A stretch of 64,000 bases of DNA from Winogradskyella marincola (GTDB lineage: Bacteria; Bacteroidota; Bacteroidia; Flavobacteriales; Flavobacteriaceae): the NCBI RefSeq assembly GCF_029624125.1, contig NZ_JARSBN010000004.1, positions 62,001 to 126,000 on the forward strand. Reading direction: 5' to 3'. Shown one piece after another: positions 27,810 to 37,176 of the stretch (its first letter is position 1; each line of letters starts with the position of its first letter). The notes under the pieces were generated by a model. That model had not been told where the DNA came from. It searched no databases and worked only from the letters and a program-made list of their open reading frames with translations. The position numbers were made by a program, and so were the translations under genes.

Positions 27810-29048
27810 TTGAAACTACTTTATTCTTTAGGAATCTACATTGCAAGTTTTGTGCTTAACCTGTTAGCACTTTTTAACTCTAAGCTAAAACTAGGTGTAG
27901 TTGGAAGGCGCAAAACATTCAAAACCTTGACTACACACGTAAAACCTAATGACAAAACATTTTGGTTTCATGCTGCATCGCTTGGTGAGTATGAGCAAGG
28001 CCTTCCTATTTTTGAAGCTTTAAAAGAAAAATATCCTAATTACAAAGTGGTACTTTCATTTTTCTCTCCATCTGGATATGAGGTTAGAAAAAACTCTAAA
28101 ATTGCTGATGTTGTGGTGTATATGCCTTTAGACACCAAAGCAAATGCAAAAAGGTTTTTAGATATCGTAAATCCTGATTATACCATTTTTGTGAAGTACG
28201 AAATTTGGCCAAACTTTTTACAGGAACTAAAAAAGAGAAACCATAAAGCGATACTTATTTCGGCTGTATTTAGAGAAAACCAAGCTTTCTTTAAATGGTA
28301 TGGTGGCTTTATTAAATCGGCTCTATTTGGCTTCAACCATATTTTTACCCAAAACGAAAGTTCAAAAATACTTCTTGAAAGTATCAATTATAAAAATGTT
28401 TCTGTCTCAGGAGATACAAGGTTTGATCGTGTAAACAATCAATTAAACGTTGATAATTCAGTTGATTTTATTGAAAATTTTAAACAAGATAATTTATGTA
28501 TAGTTTTTGGCAGTACATGGCCAGACGACGATAAGCTTTACATGGACTACCTTAACCATCTAGACTTTAAAAACCTAAAAGTTATAATTGCACCACACAA
28601 TATAAAGCCTAGCTATATAGAATCTTTAAAATCTCAAATAAAGACTAATTCTATTTGTTTTTCAGAACTATCTAAGGACAAAAAACTTTCAGATTACAAT
28701 GTTTTTATTTTAGATACTATTGGCTATCTCAGCAGAGTTTACAGCTATGCAGACATCGTATATATTGGTGGTGCTGCAGGCACAACTGGCTTACACAACA
28801 TTTTAGAACCTGCTGTATTTGGCACACCTATAATTATCGGAAAAAACTACAGTAAATTTCCTGAAGCAGATGCTCTTATAAAACTAGGTGGTGTTACTTC
28901 TGTCTCAACTTCAGAAGACTTTAGTACTACAATAAAAATGCTTATTTCTGACACTTCGTTTAGAGAAAACCAAGGTTTAACAAACAAAAACTTCATAGAA
29001 AAAAATAAAGGAGCTGTAATCCAAATTCTAAAATCTATCCGTATATAA
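27810..29048 (+). CDS. waaA: 3-deoxy-D-manno-octulosonic acid (Kdo) transferase
   Basis: Inner-membrane glycosyltransferase that adds Kdo to lipid A. The start is TTG at 27810, giving MKLLYSLGIYIASFVLNLLALF, the membrane anchor. The family motifs FWFHAASLGEYEQ (catalytic Glu) and IYIGGAAGTTGLHNILEPA are present. The 412-residue length is typical. It faces the aminotransferase-galE operon, so the two envelope-sugar units share an intergenic region of about 127 bp. Confidence 0.94.
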   Translation: MKLLYSLGIYIASFVLNLLALFNSKLKLGVVGRRKTFKTLTTHVKPNDKTFWFHAASLGEYEQGLPIFEALKEKYPNYKVVLSFFSPSGYEVRKNSKIADVVVYMPLDTKANAKRFLDIVNPDYTIFVKYEIWPNFLQELKKRNHKAILISAVFRENQAFFKWYGGFIKSALFGFNHIFTQNESSKILLESINYKNVSVSGDTRFDRVNNQLNVDNSVDFIENFKQDNLCIVFGSTWPDDDKLYMDYLNHLDFKNLKVIIAPHNIKPSYIESLKSQIKTNSICFSELSKDKKLSDYNVFILDTIGYLSRVYSYADIVYIGGAAGTTGLHNILEPAVFGTPIIIGKNYSKFPEADALIKLGGVTSVSTSEDFSTTIKMLISDTSFRENQGLTNKNFIEKNKGAVIQILKSIRI

Positions 29049-29145
29049 CTTATATACACTATTAATAAACGCTAGAATTTTATTAAAAATTCATTAAAAT
29101 TGTTAAATTAGTGTATTAACAACAATTAACACTAAAACCATTAAA

Positions 29146-29376
29146 ATGAAAAAAGTTGTATTAAGTTTAGCCTTAGTTGCATTTTTAGGCTTATCATTAA
29201 ACTCTTGTAGAGAAACTAAAAAAGAAGTTGAAGAAACAGTAGAAGAGGTCGAAAAAGAGACTGAAGGAGCTATGGAAAAAGCTGGAAAAGCCATGGACAA
29301 CGTCGTTGAAGAAGGCAAAGAAGCTGTAGACGCTGTAGATGATGCCGTAGATGAAGTTGATGGTGAAGACAACTAA
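29146..29376 (+). CDS. Small acidic lipoprotein
   Basis: A 76-residue lipoprotein with signal peptide and lipobox LGLSLNSCRE (Cys at 21). The mature part is about 55 residues of E, K, A and V in heptad-like order, predicted to form one continuous charged helix or coiled coil (KKEVEETVEEVEKETEG, then repeats of AVDxVDDAVDE). I know of no activity for this kind of protein; it may be an envelope spacer or partner of a larger complex. It is monocistronic and ends at a terminator. Confidence 0.8.
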   Translation: MKKVVLSLALVAFLGLSLNSCRETKKEVEETVEEVEKETEGAMEKAGKAMDNVVEEGKEAVDAVDDAVDEVDGEDN

Positions 29377-29389
29377 AAACACTAATTAT

Positions 29390-29424
29390 AAAAAAAAAGC
29401 CTGAATTTACTTCAGGCTTTTTTA
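29390..29424. terminator. Bidirectional terminator between lipoprotein and LacI-type genes
   Basis: Stem AAGCCTGAA / TTCAGGCTT with a 5-nt loop, with A-run before and T-run after. It serves the plus-strand lipoprotein gene and the minus-strand lacI-type gene. Confidence 0.88.
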
Positions 29425-29429
29425 TTTCT

Positions 29430-30428
29430 CTATTTTGTAGACTCTCCTAATTTGAGTTCACTTGGCACCACAATGGTCTTTACTTTATGATCTTCTGATT
29501 TTAAATTATCTATTAGTAGCTTTACAGACATCTCACCTATTTCATACGCTTTTTGATGCACTATAGATATCTTAGGACTAGATAACAATTGAGTGTGCTC
29601 ATAACCAAACCCTATTACAGATATATCTTTTGGAATATTTTTCCCTGTTTTTTTTGCCATATTAATAGCAATAATTCCTGTAATATGGTCTATTGAAACA
29701 ATAGCGTCTGTTTCTGGATTGTCTTGAAGATAATTGTATATATGCTTCTCTACATCATCTACCTTACTTAATTTTAAAACATTAGATTTTAAATTAGCAT
29801 CTTCAATAGATTTTTGATATCCTTTTATCCTTAACTTCCCTACACTTAACTCTTCAATATTACTTACCAATAAAATATGCTTTCTCTGTTCTGTTTTAAT
29901 TAAGTATTCTGTTGCCTCAAATACAGACTGAAAATCATCCACCACAACCTTGTCGCAAGTGATTTCGTTAACAACTCTATCAAACATTAAAACAGGTATT
30001 TTGTTATTAATTACCGTATTAATGTGCGCGGTTTGCTCTAAGACTTGACTTTCTCTGGCTACAGCAATTATAAATCCATCGACACTTCCGTTAGACAACA
30101 ATTCTAAACTACGTTGCTCTTTTGTTAAAGATTCATCTGAAAGGCAAACAATAATATCGTATTTATTTTTGGTTGCGTTAGTTTCTATACCATGTAAAAC
30201 CTCAGCAAAAAAAGGATTTGTAACAGTTGGCAAAATTACACCAATAGTTTTTGTTGTATTACTCTTTAATTGCTGTGCAATACGATTGGGTTTGTAATTA
30301 AGTTTCTCTGCTAATTCATTGACTCTTCTTTTGGTGGTGGCACTAATTTCATGACTGTCATTTAGTGCTTTTGACACTGTAGATACCGAAATATTTAAGA
30401 GTTTTGCTAGTTCTTTTAAAGTAGTCAT
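29430..30428 (-). CDS. LacI-family transcriptional regulator
   Basis: A 332-residue DNA-binding regulator. Residues 1-50 are the LacI helix-turn-helix (TTLKELAKLLNISVSTVSKAL, hinge YKPNRIAQQLKSN). The rest is a periplasmic-binding-protein-like sugar sensor (TIGVILPTVTNPFFAEVLHG, SIDHITGIIAINMAKK). It lies downstream of the laminarin locus on the same strand but behind a strong terminator. It may repress the locus or a glucose-related regulon; no operator was identified. The ligand is unknown. Confidence 0.93.
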   Translation of the reverse strand: MTTLKELAKLLNISVSTVSKALNDSHEISATTKRRVNELAEKLNYKPNRIAQQLKSNTTKTIGVILPTVTNPFFAEVLHGIETNATKNKYDIIVCLSDESLTKEQRSLELLSNGSVDGFIIAVARESQVLEQTAHINTVINNKIPVLMFDRVVNEITCDKVVVDDFQSVFEATEYLIKTEQRKHILLVSNIEELSVGKLRIKGYQKSIEDANLKSNVLKLSKVDDVEKHIYNYLQDNPETDAIVSIDHITGIIAINMAKKTGKNIPKDISVIGFGYEHTQLLSSPKISIVHQKAYEIGEMSVKLLIDNLKSEDHKVKTIVVPSELKLGESTK

Positions 30429-30450
30429 AGATTATTTTTTGGTTAAATAA

Positions 30451-30486
30451 AAAAGAGCGTATTGTAAAAATACGCTCTTTCTTTAT
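30451..30486. terminator. Terminator at the end of the laminarin operon
   Basis: Perfect 12-bp stem AAAGAGCGTATT / AATACGCTCTTT (30452-30463, 30469-30480) bounded by an A-run on the minus-strand downstream side (T-run in RNA). It closes the susC-to-T9SS transcript and separates it from lacI. Confidence 0.85.
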
Positions 30487-30506
30487 TCTATGAATTAGAA
30501 TCGTTA

Positions 30507-31484
30507 TTAATTTTTAATTAACTTGATTGTTTTAGAACCGTTTTCACTTTCAATCTTAGCCATATAAACACCAGTTTTTAATGATGCTCCGTTTATAACT
30601 ACTTCATTTGCATTTGAATCCATTGATAGCACTTGTTTACCTAAAATATCGTAAACAATCACATTTTTTATAACATTAGTTCCTGATAATTTCCAATTTC
30701 CTTGGGTAGGATTTGGGTATACAGAAAACTTATCTTCTACAACACTACTAACACCTAAAGTTTCTTGTCCTGCAACATTCCACTCTAAATTAATTGTCTT
30801 ATCTTCATTAACCTGAATGTACCTATTAGTATAAGTACCATCAGTTGCTGTATAAGGATCTCCTGGCGAAAAATTTTCTTGATCCGTCCAAGCATCCACA
30901 GTAATTTTGAATTGGTATGAATACTCTTCTAAAGTTAAAGTTATGCCATACATTCCACCTCCCATATCGGTTAATGTATTACCACAATCTCCGCACCAAT
31001 TACCAAAACCTTGCCCATTATGGTTTTCACCATTGATATGAACATTAGTAAAAGAGCCTCCATAGCCATACATATCTACTACGAAATTTACAGTAAAAGA
31101 AGATGGCCCTGTTGTATTCTCGTAACAAGAACTAAAAGGTGCTGTTTCTAAGACCATATCAGATCCTTCAACAACAAGTCTTCTATTATGATTTCCATAA
31201 TTAGTTATTGTACAAACATCACCTTGAGAAAAAGCATCTTGTCCTGCCCAATTATCATAAGTAAACTTATACTCATATTCACCATCTGGCAATGACAATG
31301 TTGCTTCCCAAATATCACCTCCAACATTTGTTAATGCATTAGCATCACCACTCCAAGAGTTAAAACTTCCACTTACATAAGGTGTTGTAAAAGTTTGTCC
31401 AGACATATCTACACTAAACGTAATATTATTTTGTGCAGAAACGGTTGTACCGATTAACAATAAAATAAAGTAAATGTGTTTCAT
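30507..31484 (-). CDS. T9SS-sorted protein with two E-set-like binding domains
   Basis: A 325-residue secreted protein with signal peptide (ending VSAQ). Two repeated domains of about 110 residues follow (NITFSVDMSGQTF.. with SGSFNSWSGDANALTN, and NFVVDMYGYGGSFTNVHI). They resemble the E-set/starch-binding folds of SusE-type proteins. The C-terminal 75 residues form a type A sorting domain for type IX secretion (SVYPNPTQGNWKLSG, GVYMAKIESENGSKTIKLI). There is no catalytic motif. It is the last gene of the laminarin operon, so it most likely binds glucan at the surface or in the medium. Confidence 0.85.
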   Translation of the reverse strand: MKHIYFILLLIGTTVSAQNNITFSVDMSGQTFTTPYVSGSFNSWSGDANALTNVGGDIWEATLSLPDGEYEYKFTYDNWAGQDAFSQGDVCTITNYGNHNRRLVVEGSDMVLETAPFSSCYENTTGPSSFTVNFVVDMYGYGGSFTNVHINGENHNGQGFGNWCGDCGNTLTDMGGGMYGITLTLEEYSYQFKITVDAWTDQENFSPGDPYTATDGTYTNRYIQVNEDKTINLEWNVAGQETLGVSSVVEDKFSVYPNPTQGNWKLSGTNVIKNVIVYDILGKQVLSMDSNANEVVINGASLKTGVYMAKIESENGSKTIKLIKN

Positions 31485-31495
31485 ATATTATATAT

Positions 31496-32260
31496 TTAAT
31501 TTTTCAACACCTTAATATAGTCAATTTCAAACTGTTTCGGAAATATTTTATCATTTACTTCTGGTCCACCAAAGTTACCTCCTATTGCCATATTAACTAA
31601 AATGTAAAATGGCTGATCAAAAGGCCATGTGTTTTCATTCTTGTCTTTTGGGTTAAAAACATAAACTTCGTTGTCATCTATACTAAATGTAATGCTCTCT
31701 TTGGTCCACTCGGCTTTATAGGTATGAAAACCTTCTTCTATATCATTGATAGTAGACACTTTAGTATTTACGGACTTACCATAACTATCTTGAGTATGCA
31801 GTGTTGTATGGATTTCGTGTGGGTTTTTACCAACATATTCCATAATGTCAATTTCACCAGATTTTGGCCAACCAACTTCCCCAATGTTGCTACCAAGCAT
31901 CCAGAATGCTGGCCATAAGCCACCGCCTTCTGGTAGTTTCATTCTTGCTTCTATAGTACCATATTGAAACTCAAACTTATCCTTGGTTGTAATTCTACCC
32001 GAAAAATATGATGTAGAATCTTTAGTTGCGGTAATAATGAGGCTTCCATCTTTTACTTCTATATTTTCTTTGGTATAGACTTGTCTTTCATTATTTCCCC
32101 AACCACATAAGTTAGGACAGCCATCCCCCAATTCATAATTCCATATAGCTGTATTTAAACTTGTTCCTGTAAAATCTTCAAAAAACAAAACTTCTTTCTC
32201 CTTTTCACATGAAAAAAAACTCGCTATCACCAAGAGTATAACTATTGACTTATGTCCCAT
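31496..32260 (-). CDS. GH16 endo-beta-1,3-glucanase (laminarinase) lipoprotein
   Basis: A 254-residue lipoprotein (lipobox ASFFSCEK, Cys at 18) that is almost entirely a GH16 catalytic domain. The active-site motif is GEIDIMEYVG, with nucleophile Glu136, Asp138 and acid/base Glu141. The WPAFWMLG and NMAIGGNFGG segments fit laminarinases. It cleaves beta-1,3 linkages in laminarin. The start codon lies inside the end of the GH3 gene (19-bp overlap), so translation is coupled. It is probably anchored at the cell surface. Confidence 0.93.
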   Translation of the reverse strand: MGHKSIVILLVIASFFSCEKEKEVLFFEDFTGTSLNTAIWNYELGDGCPNLCGWGNNERQVYTKENIEVKDGSLIITATKDSTSYFSGRITTKDKFEFQYGTIEARMKLPEGGGLWPAFWMLGSNIGEVGWPKSGEIDIMEYVGKNPHEIHTTLHTQDSYGKSVNTKVSTINDIEEGFHTYKAEWTKESITFSIDDNEVYVFNPKDKNENTWPFDQPFYILVNMAIGGNFGGPEVNDKIFPKQFEIDYIKVLKN

Positions 32261-34560
32261 TGTAAATTAAATTTATCTTCTAAAATTGTTTTAGAACTTC
32301 CACCAACAAATACTTTAAAATCTCCAGACTCTACTATAAATTCACCTTGATTATCATAAAAACCTAGTTCGTCTTTGGTTAGTTTTATTTCTATTCTTTT
32401 TTGCTCACCAGCCTCTAACTCCACTAATTCAAACCCTTTTAATTCTTTTACTGGCCTTGTAATACTTGCAAATAAATCTTGAATGTATAGCTGAGCAACT
32501 TCCTTTCCTTTTACTTTACTTTCATTCTTAAGATTGAAAGTTACTGTTATGTATTTATCCGCATCATTAGCATTAATCGCCAAGTCTGAATAGACAAATT
32601 TTGAATAACTTAAACCATGACCAAAAGGATACAAAGGTGTATTACTCTCATCCATATAATGCGACCAAAACACCTCACCTGGAGATGGCTCATTTGGTCT
32701 ACCTGTGCTTTTGTAATTGTAATAAAGCGGCAGTTGACCTACATTTCTCGGAAAACTCATTGGTAATTTTCCACTTGGGTTGTAATCTCCATAAAGCACT
32801 CTTGCTATCGCATTTCCGCTTTGGGTACCTAAATGCCATGCCTCAACTATTGCAGGAATATTTTCATCTGCCCAAGGAAGCGCTAGCGGTCTTCCGTTAT
32901 TAAGCACTAAAACTATATTTTTATTTACAGCGTAAATTTCTTCTAATAGTTCTTGCTGAACTCCTGGCAAACCAATTTCGGTTCTACTTCTTCCTTCTCC
33001 ACTCTGAAAACCATGCTCACCCAAAACCATAATTACTACATCTGCATTTTTAGCTACGGATTTTGCCTTAGCAAACTCAGATTTATCAGTAGTATTGATA
33101 GTTAATTCTCTGGCAAAAGTATTTTCTCCAGTAGATAAATCTGCACCTTTAGCATAAGTAATTTGGTTGCCGTTATATTGTTTTAACCCTTCTAAAACAG
33201 ATACAGCAGTTTCGTCTTTTGCTGCTATTCTCCAACTTCCCAGAGGACTTGTTTTATCGTTAGCCAAAGCTCCTATAACTGCTATTTTTTGGTTTTCCTT
33301 TTTTAAGGGTAGCAGACTATTTTCATTTTTTAATAATACCACAGATTTTTGCGCCATATCTAAAACAGCATCATGGATTTCTTGTTTTCCTAATGTTGCT
33401 TTTTCCCTATCTATATCGCAATATTTATAAGGATCATCAAACAAGCCTAACTCAAACTTTACTCTCAATATTCGTCTTGCTGCATCTGTAATTAGCTTTT
33501 CATCTACTTTACCTTCTTTTACTAATGCTGCTAATTCTTCCACATACATGTAAGATTCCATATCCATGTCAGAACCAGCATTTGCAGCCATTTCTGCTGC
33601 TTGCTTCCCGTCTTTTGCATGACCATGAGCTATCATTTCTGCAATTGAGCCCCAATCTGAAACCACAAAACCATCAAACTTCCATTTCTCTTTTAGAATA
33701 TCTCTTTGTAGAAATTTATTTCCTGTTGCTGGCACTCCATTTAACTCATTAAAAGAATTCATAAACGTTCTTACACCTGCTTTAGTTGAAGTTTCAAAAG
33801 GCGGAAAAATTGTATTGTATAGTGTTGAAGTTCCTACATCTACAGTGTTATAATCTCTTCCAGACTCTGAAAAACCATAACCTGCAAAATGCTTAGCACA
33901 AGCAGCAATAGTTTTTGGATCTGATAAATCATCTCCCTGAAAACCATTGATTCTAGCTACAGCAATTTTAGAACCTAAAAAAGGATCTTCCCCTGCACCT
34001 TCCATAACTCTTCCCCAACGTGCATCTCTAGAGATATCTACCATTGGAGCAAATGTCCAGTTAATACCTGCTGCAGCAGCCTCTTCGGCTGCCACTTCTG
34101 CAGATCTCTCTATTGCTTTCAAATCCCAACTTGCAGATTCTGCAAGCGGAATTGGACTTAAGGTTTCATAGCCATGAATAACATCAAACCCAATAATCAA
34201 TGGAATACCAAGTCTGGTTTCTTCAACAGCTATTTTTTGCACCTTCATTACATCCTCAACACCTCTAACATTGAGCATAGAACCAACATATCCTTTTCTT
34301 AAGTGTTCGTACTTTTTAGCGGCAACACCTTCTGAAGGCGCAGGACCTGTTAAATCCCAAAAACCGTTATATTGATTCATCTGACCTATTTTTTCCTCTA
34401 AGGTCATCTTACTCAATAGCTCTTCAACTTTATTTTCTATTGATACGTTTTTAGTAGTATCAGTAGAGTCTGAAGACATAGCCAACTTATCATCACCTTT
34501 GTTGCAAGAACTAAAGCTGATAAGTGCTAATACTATTGCTATATGCTTGATATATTTCAT
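32242..34560 (-). CDS. GH3 beta-glucosidase (BglX type), lipoprotein
   Basis: Exo-acting beta-glucosidase that releases glucose from short beta-glucans. It is a 772-residue lipoprotein (lipobox SFSSCNKGD). Domains in order are the TIM barrel (about 42-390), with nucleophile Asp302 in GFVVSDWGS and KHFAGYG, the alpha/beta sandwich (about 400-620) and a fibronectin-type C-terminal domain. It sits between two GH16 genes and overlaps the next gene by 19 bp. It is probably periplasmic or surface-bound and acts after the endo-laminarinases. Confidence 0.94.
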   Translation of the reverse strand: MKYIKHIAIVLALISFSSCNKGDDKLAMSSDSTDTTKNVSIENKVEELLSKMTLEEKIGQMNQYNGFWDLTGPAPSEGVAAKKYEHLRKGYVGSMLNVRGVEDVMKVQKIAVEETRLGIPLIIGFDVIHGYETLSPIPLAESASWDLKAIERSAEVAAEEAAAAGINWTFAPMVDISRDARWGRVMEGAGEDPFLGSKIAVARINGFQGDDLSDPKTIAACAKHFAGYGFSESGRDYNTVDVGTSTLYNTIFPPFETSTKAGVRTFMNSFNELNGVPATGNKFLQRDILKEKWKFDGFVVSDWGSIAEMIAHGHAKDGKQAAEMAANAGSDMDMESYMYVEELAALVKEGKVDEKLITDAARRILRVKFELGLFDDPYKYCDIDREKATLGKQEIHDAVLDMAQKSVVLLKNENSLLPLKKENQKIAVIGALANDKTSPLGSWRIAAKDETAVSVLEGLKQYNGNQITYAKGADLSTGENTFARELTINTTDKSEFAKAKSVAKNADVVIMVLGEHGFQSGEGRSRTEIGLPGVQQELLEEIYAVNKNIVLVLNNGRPLALPWADENIPAIVEAWHLGTQSGNAIARVLYGDYNPSGKLPMSFPRNVGQLPLYYNYKSTGRPNEPSPGEVFWSHYMDESNTPLYPFGHGLSYSKFVYSDLAINANDADKYITVTFNLKNESKVKGKEVAQLYIQDLFASITRPVKELKGFELVELEAGEQKRIEIKLTKDELGFYDNQGEFIVESGDFKVFVGGSSKTILEDKFNLQWDISQ

Positions 34561-34561
34561 A

Positions 34562-36202
34562 CTATTGATACACTCTTACATAGTCAACCTCTAATGTAGA
34601 TTCAACAAATGCAGGATCTACAGCACCTCCAAAATTACCTCCCATAGCAAAGTTTATAATTAAGAAAAAGTCGCTATTAAACGGTAGTGTACCATCATTA
34701 TCAAAAGTAAAGAATGGTTCATTATCTACTAGGAAGATAATCTCACCTGGTCTCCATTCTACAGAGTACAAATGAAACTCTGAACTTGCAGTAGGATTTG
34801 TAGTAGTTCCGCTAACTGCATTTCCACCAGAATTGCCTGGCAAATGCAGTGTACCATGAATTGTATTTTGACTATTACCTACATGCTCCATAACGTCTAT
34901 CTCACCACAGTTTGGCCAACCTACTTCTTCAAAATTAGCGCCCAACATCCATAGTGCTGGCCACGTACCACCACCTTCTGGAAGCTTTGCTCTAAACTCT
35001 ACTCTACCATAGGTAAACTCATATAAATCTTGAGACTTTATTCTAGATGACGTATAATCACTACCTGAAAAAGATTCAGCTTTTGCTGTAATTTTTAGCA
35101 TACCATCTTCTACAATAACATTTTCTGGTCTATCTGTATAGTGTTGTAGCTCTAGATTTCCCCATCCATCTGTACCTGTACCTAAATCGTATGTCCAGTT
35201 AGAAGGGTCTGGCGCACCATTTACATCAAATTCATCTTGCCAAACCAAATTGTTATAAACAGAAGCAAATTCTTCGTTTGAAGGCTCTTCTGAAGTTAAA
35301 ATAAACCACCAATCAAACTCGTTGTTTCCGTCTGTAGTTTTTAAAAGAAGCTCATTTTCAACAGAGCGATCAAAAATTTGGTAATTATGACTACCTCCAG
35401 TATAATAACTGATAAACGAAAGCCCATTAAGACTAATTGTTTCTACTCCACCTGGCGCAATTAATGAGTAAGAAGATGTATAATCGTCGTATGGTAAATT
35501 TTCTACATCAGCACCATTAACTGTTCCGCCTGAACCTATTTCATCTACTAAACCATCTCTACCAAATATAGTACCAGTAACATCTGTAGTTGGATCGTCA
35601 TTTGTATTATTTGTGATGTGCGTATACGTTCCATCTATATTAAAAATGAATCTGTCATCGTACATACCAACTCCTACTTTCTCTTCTGGTCCTGCACCAT
35701 ACCATTCTACAGGAATCTGTCCTCCAACAGGACCTAAACCAAAATGACCATTAGCTTCTGATTTTAATCTCCATGTTTTTGAACTGTCACCTACTAATTT
35801 TTCAATTAAATCTTCTGGTGGCGAATAAGTTGCCAACACTTCAACTTCTGTAGTTGCCGTTGTTGCTAAACCACCTGTGCCATAAGCTATAACTGTTACA
35901 GTATATGTGTTGACACCAAGATTAGTAAACAGAGCTTCAATCTGACCTGAAGGCGCACTTACCTCTGATGTTGAATACAAAAACTTATAACTAGATGCAT
36001 TATCTGCGGTCGCATATAAATTAACAACACCTGAACCATCTCCGTAAGGATTATCTGCATCCTGACCTACAATTACGGCTTCTATAGATAAATTGGTAGG
36101 TGCAACAATCTCTCCTATTGATGCATCATCATCTTGACAAGAAAAGAATGTCGCCAAGACTGCAATAATCAATACATTTAACTTAATATTTAAATTTTTC
36201 AT
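34562..36202 (-). CDS. Multidomain GH16 laminarinase lipoprotein
   Basis: A 546-residue lipoprotein (lipobox LATFFSCQDD). Residues about 25-130 look like a fibronectin/PKD-type sandwich. Residues about 135-310 form a domain beginning SKTWRLKSEANGHFGLGP, related to the repeated domain of the neighbouring PKD protein. The catalytic GH16 domain spans about 315-546, with GEIDVMEHVG (Glu434, Asp436, Glu439). It is likely surface-exposed and performs the first cuts in laminarin. It starts 14 bp after the PKD gene and ends 1 bp before the GH3 start region. Confidence 0.93.
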   Translation of the reverse strand: MKNLNIKLNVLIIAVLATFFSCQDDDASIGEIVAPTNLSIEAVIVGQDADNPYGDGSGVVNLYATADNASSYKFLYSTSEVSAPSGQIEALFTNLGVNTYTVTVIAYGTGGLATTATTEVEVLATYSPPEDLIEKLVGDSSKTWRLKSEANGHFGLGPVGGQIPVEWYGAGPEEKVGVGMYDDRFIFNIDGTYTHITNNTNDDPTTDVTGTIFGRDGLVDEIGSGGTVNGADVENLPYDDYTSSYSLIAPGGVETISLNGLSFISYYTGGSHNYQIFDRSVENELLLKTTDGNNEFDWWFILTSEEPSNEEFASVYNNLVWQDEFDVNGAPDPSNWTYDLGTGTDGWGNLELQHYTDRPENVIVEDGMLKITAKAESFSGSDYTSSRIKSQDLYEFTYGRVEFRAKLPEGGGTWPALWMLGANFEEVGWPNCGEIDVMEHVGNSQNTIHGTLHLPGNSGGNAVSGTTTNPTASSEFHLYSVEWRPGEIIFLVDNEPFFTFDNDGTLPFNSDFFLIINFAMGGNFGGAVDPAFVESTLEVDYVRVYQ

Positions 36203-36216
36203 TTCTTGTTTTTTTT

Positions 36217-37176
36217 TTAAATTTTAACCAATTTATATTGCCAAAACACACCTGCACCTGACTCTATATGCACATTCATTGTAGTACTATTTTCCATAGA
36301 AACATTGTAAATAATAGTACTTGGTACTGCTACATTTGGTAATTCGCCTTCATTATTAGCTTTTGGTATACCTATGTAAGCACCTGTTCCGTTTATGGTA
36401 ATTGTTCCCGCAGACTCATCAAAAGTATATGTTGCAGAAGCTGAACCGTCATAAGGCGCTACAGGAGCTCCACAAGCATCTGATCCACCTTGCCAACCTT
36501 CTACCCAAGTATCAGCTCCTAATACATTTGAAAAACTACCATCTGGTCCAAACACAAACTGATCATCGTACTGGCAAGCTCTATCGCCTACACAAGCCGC
36601 ATCACAACTCCACCAGCTTGTATCTCCCAAAGCAGGACCTACAGCTAAAGCTCCTGCTTCTGGTGCTAAAACCCATGTTCCTACTATTGGAGATGGTGCT
36701 CCACTTCTTACAAGTTTATATTGCCAAAACACACCTGCTCCAGACTCAATAACAACACTAATTGTATTTTCATTTATAAACGTTACATCGTAAGTAATTG
36801 ATTCTGGCACAGCCACGTTAGGAAGTTCTCCTTCATTATTAGCTTTTGGCAAACCAATATAGGCTCCTGTTCCATTTATTGTAACAGTACCTGCTGCTTG
36901 GTTATGAACATACGTTGCAACCGCATTACCATCATAAGGTGCTACAGGAGTTCCACATGCTTCAGATCCTCCTTGCCAACCTTCTACCCAAGTTTCACTT
37001 CCAAGATTATTTGTAAAAGATCCATCAGATCCAAAAACAAATTCATCATCATATTGACAAGCTCTATCTGCTACACAAACAGCATCACAGCTCCACCAAC
37101 CTGTATCTCCTACTGCTGGACCAACACCTAAAGCTCCTGCTTCTGGTGCTAATACCCAAGTTCCTACTAATGGAGA
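36217..37176 (-). repeat. Tandem duplication of a 483-bp module inside the PKD gene
   Basis: Unit 1 at 36694-37176 and unit 2 at 36217-36693 encode near-copies of one domain. DNA identity is visible directly, for example TATATTGCCAAAACACACCTG at both 36234 and 36717. The exact period is 483 bp, a multiple of three, so the frame is kept. The duplication is recent enough to remain alignable base by base. Confidence 0.85.
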
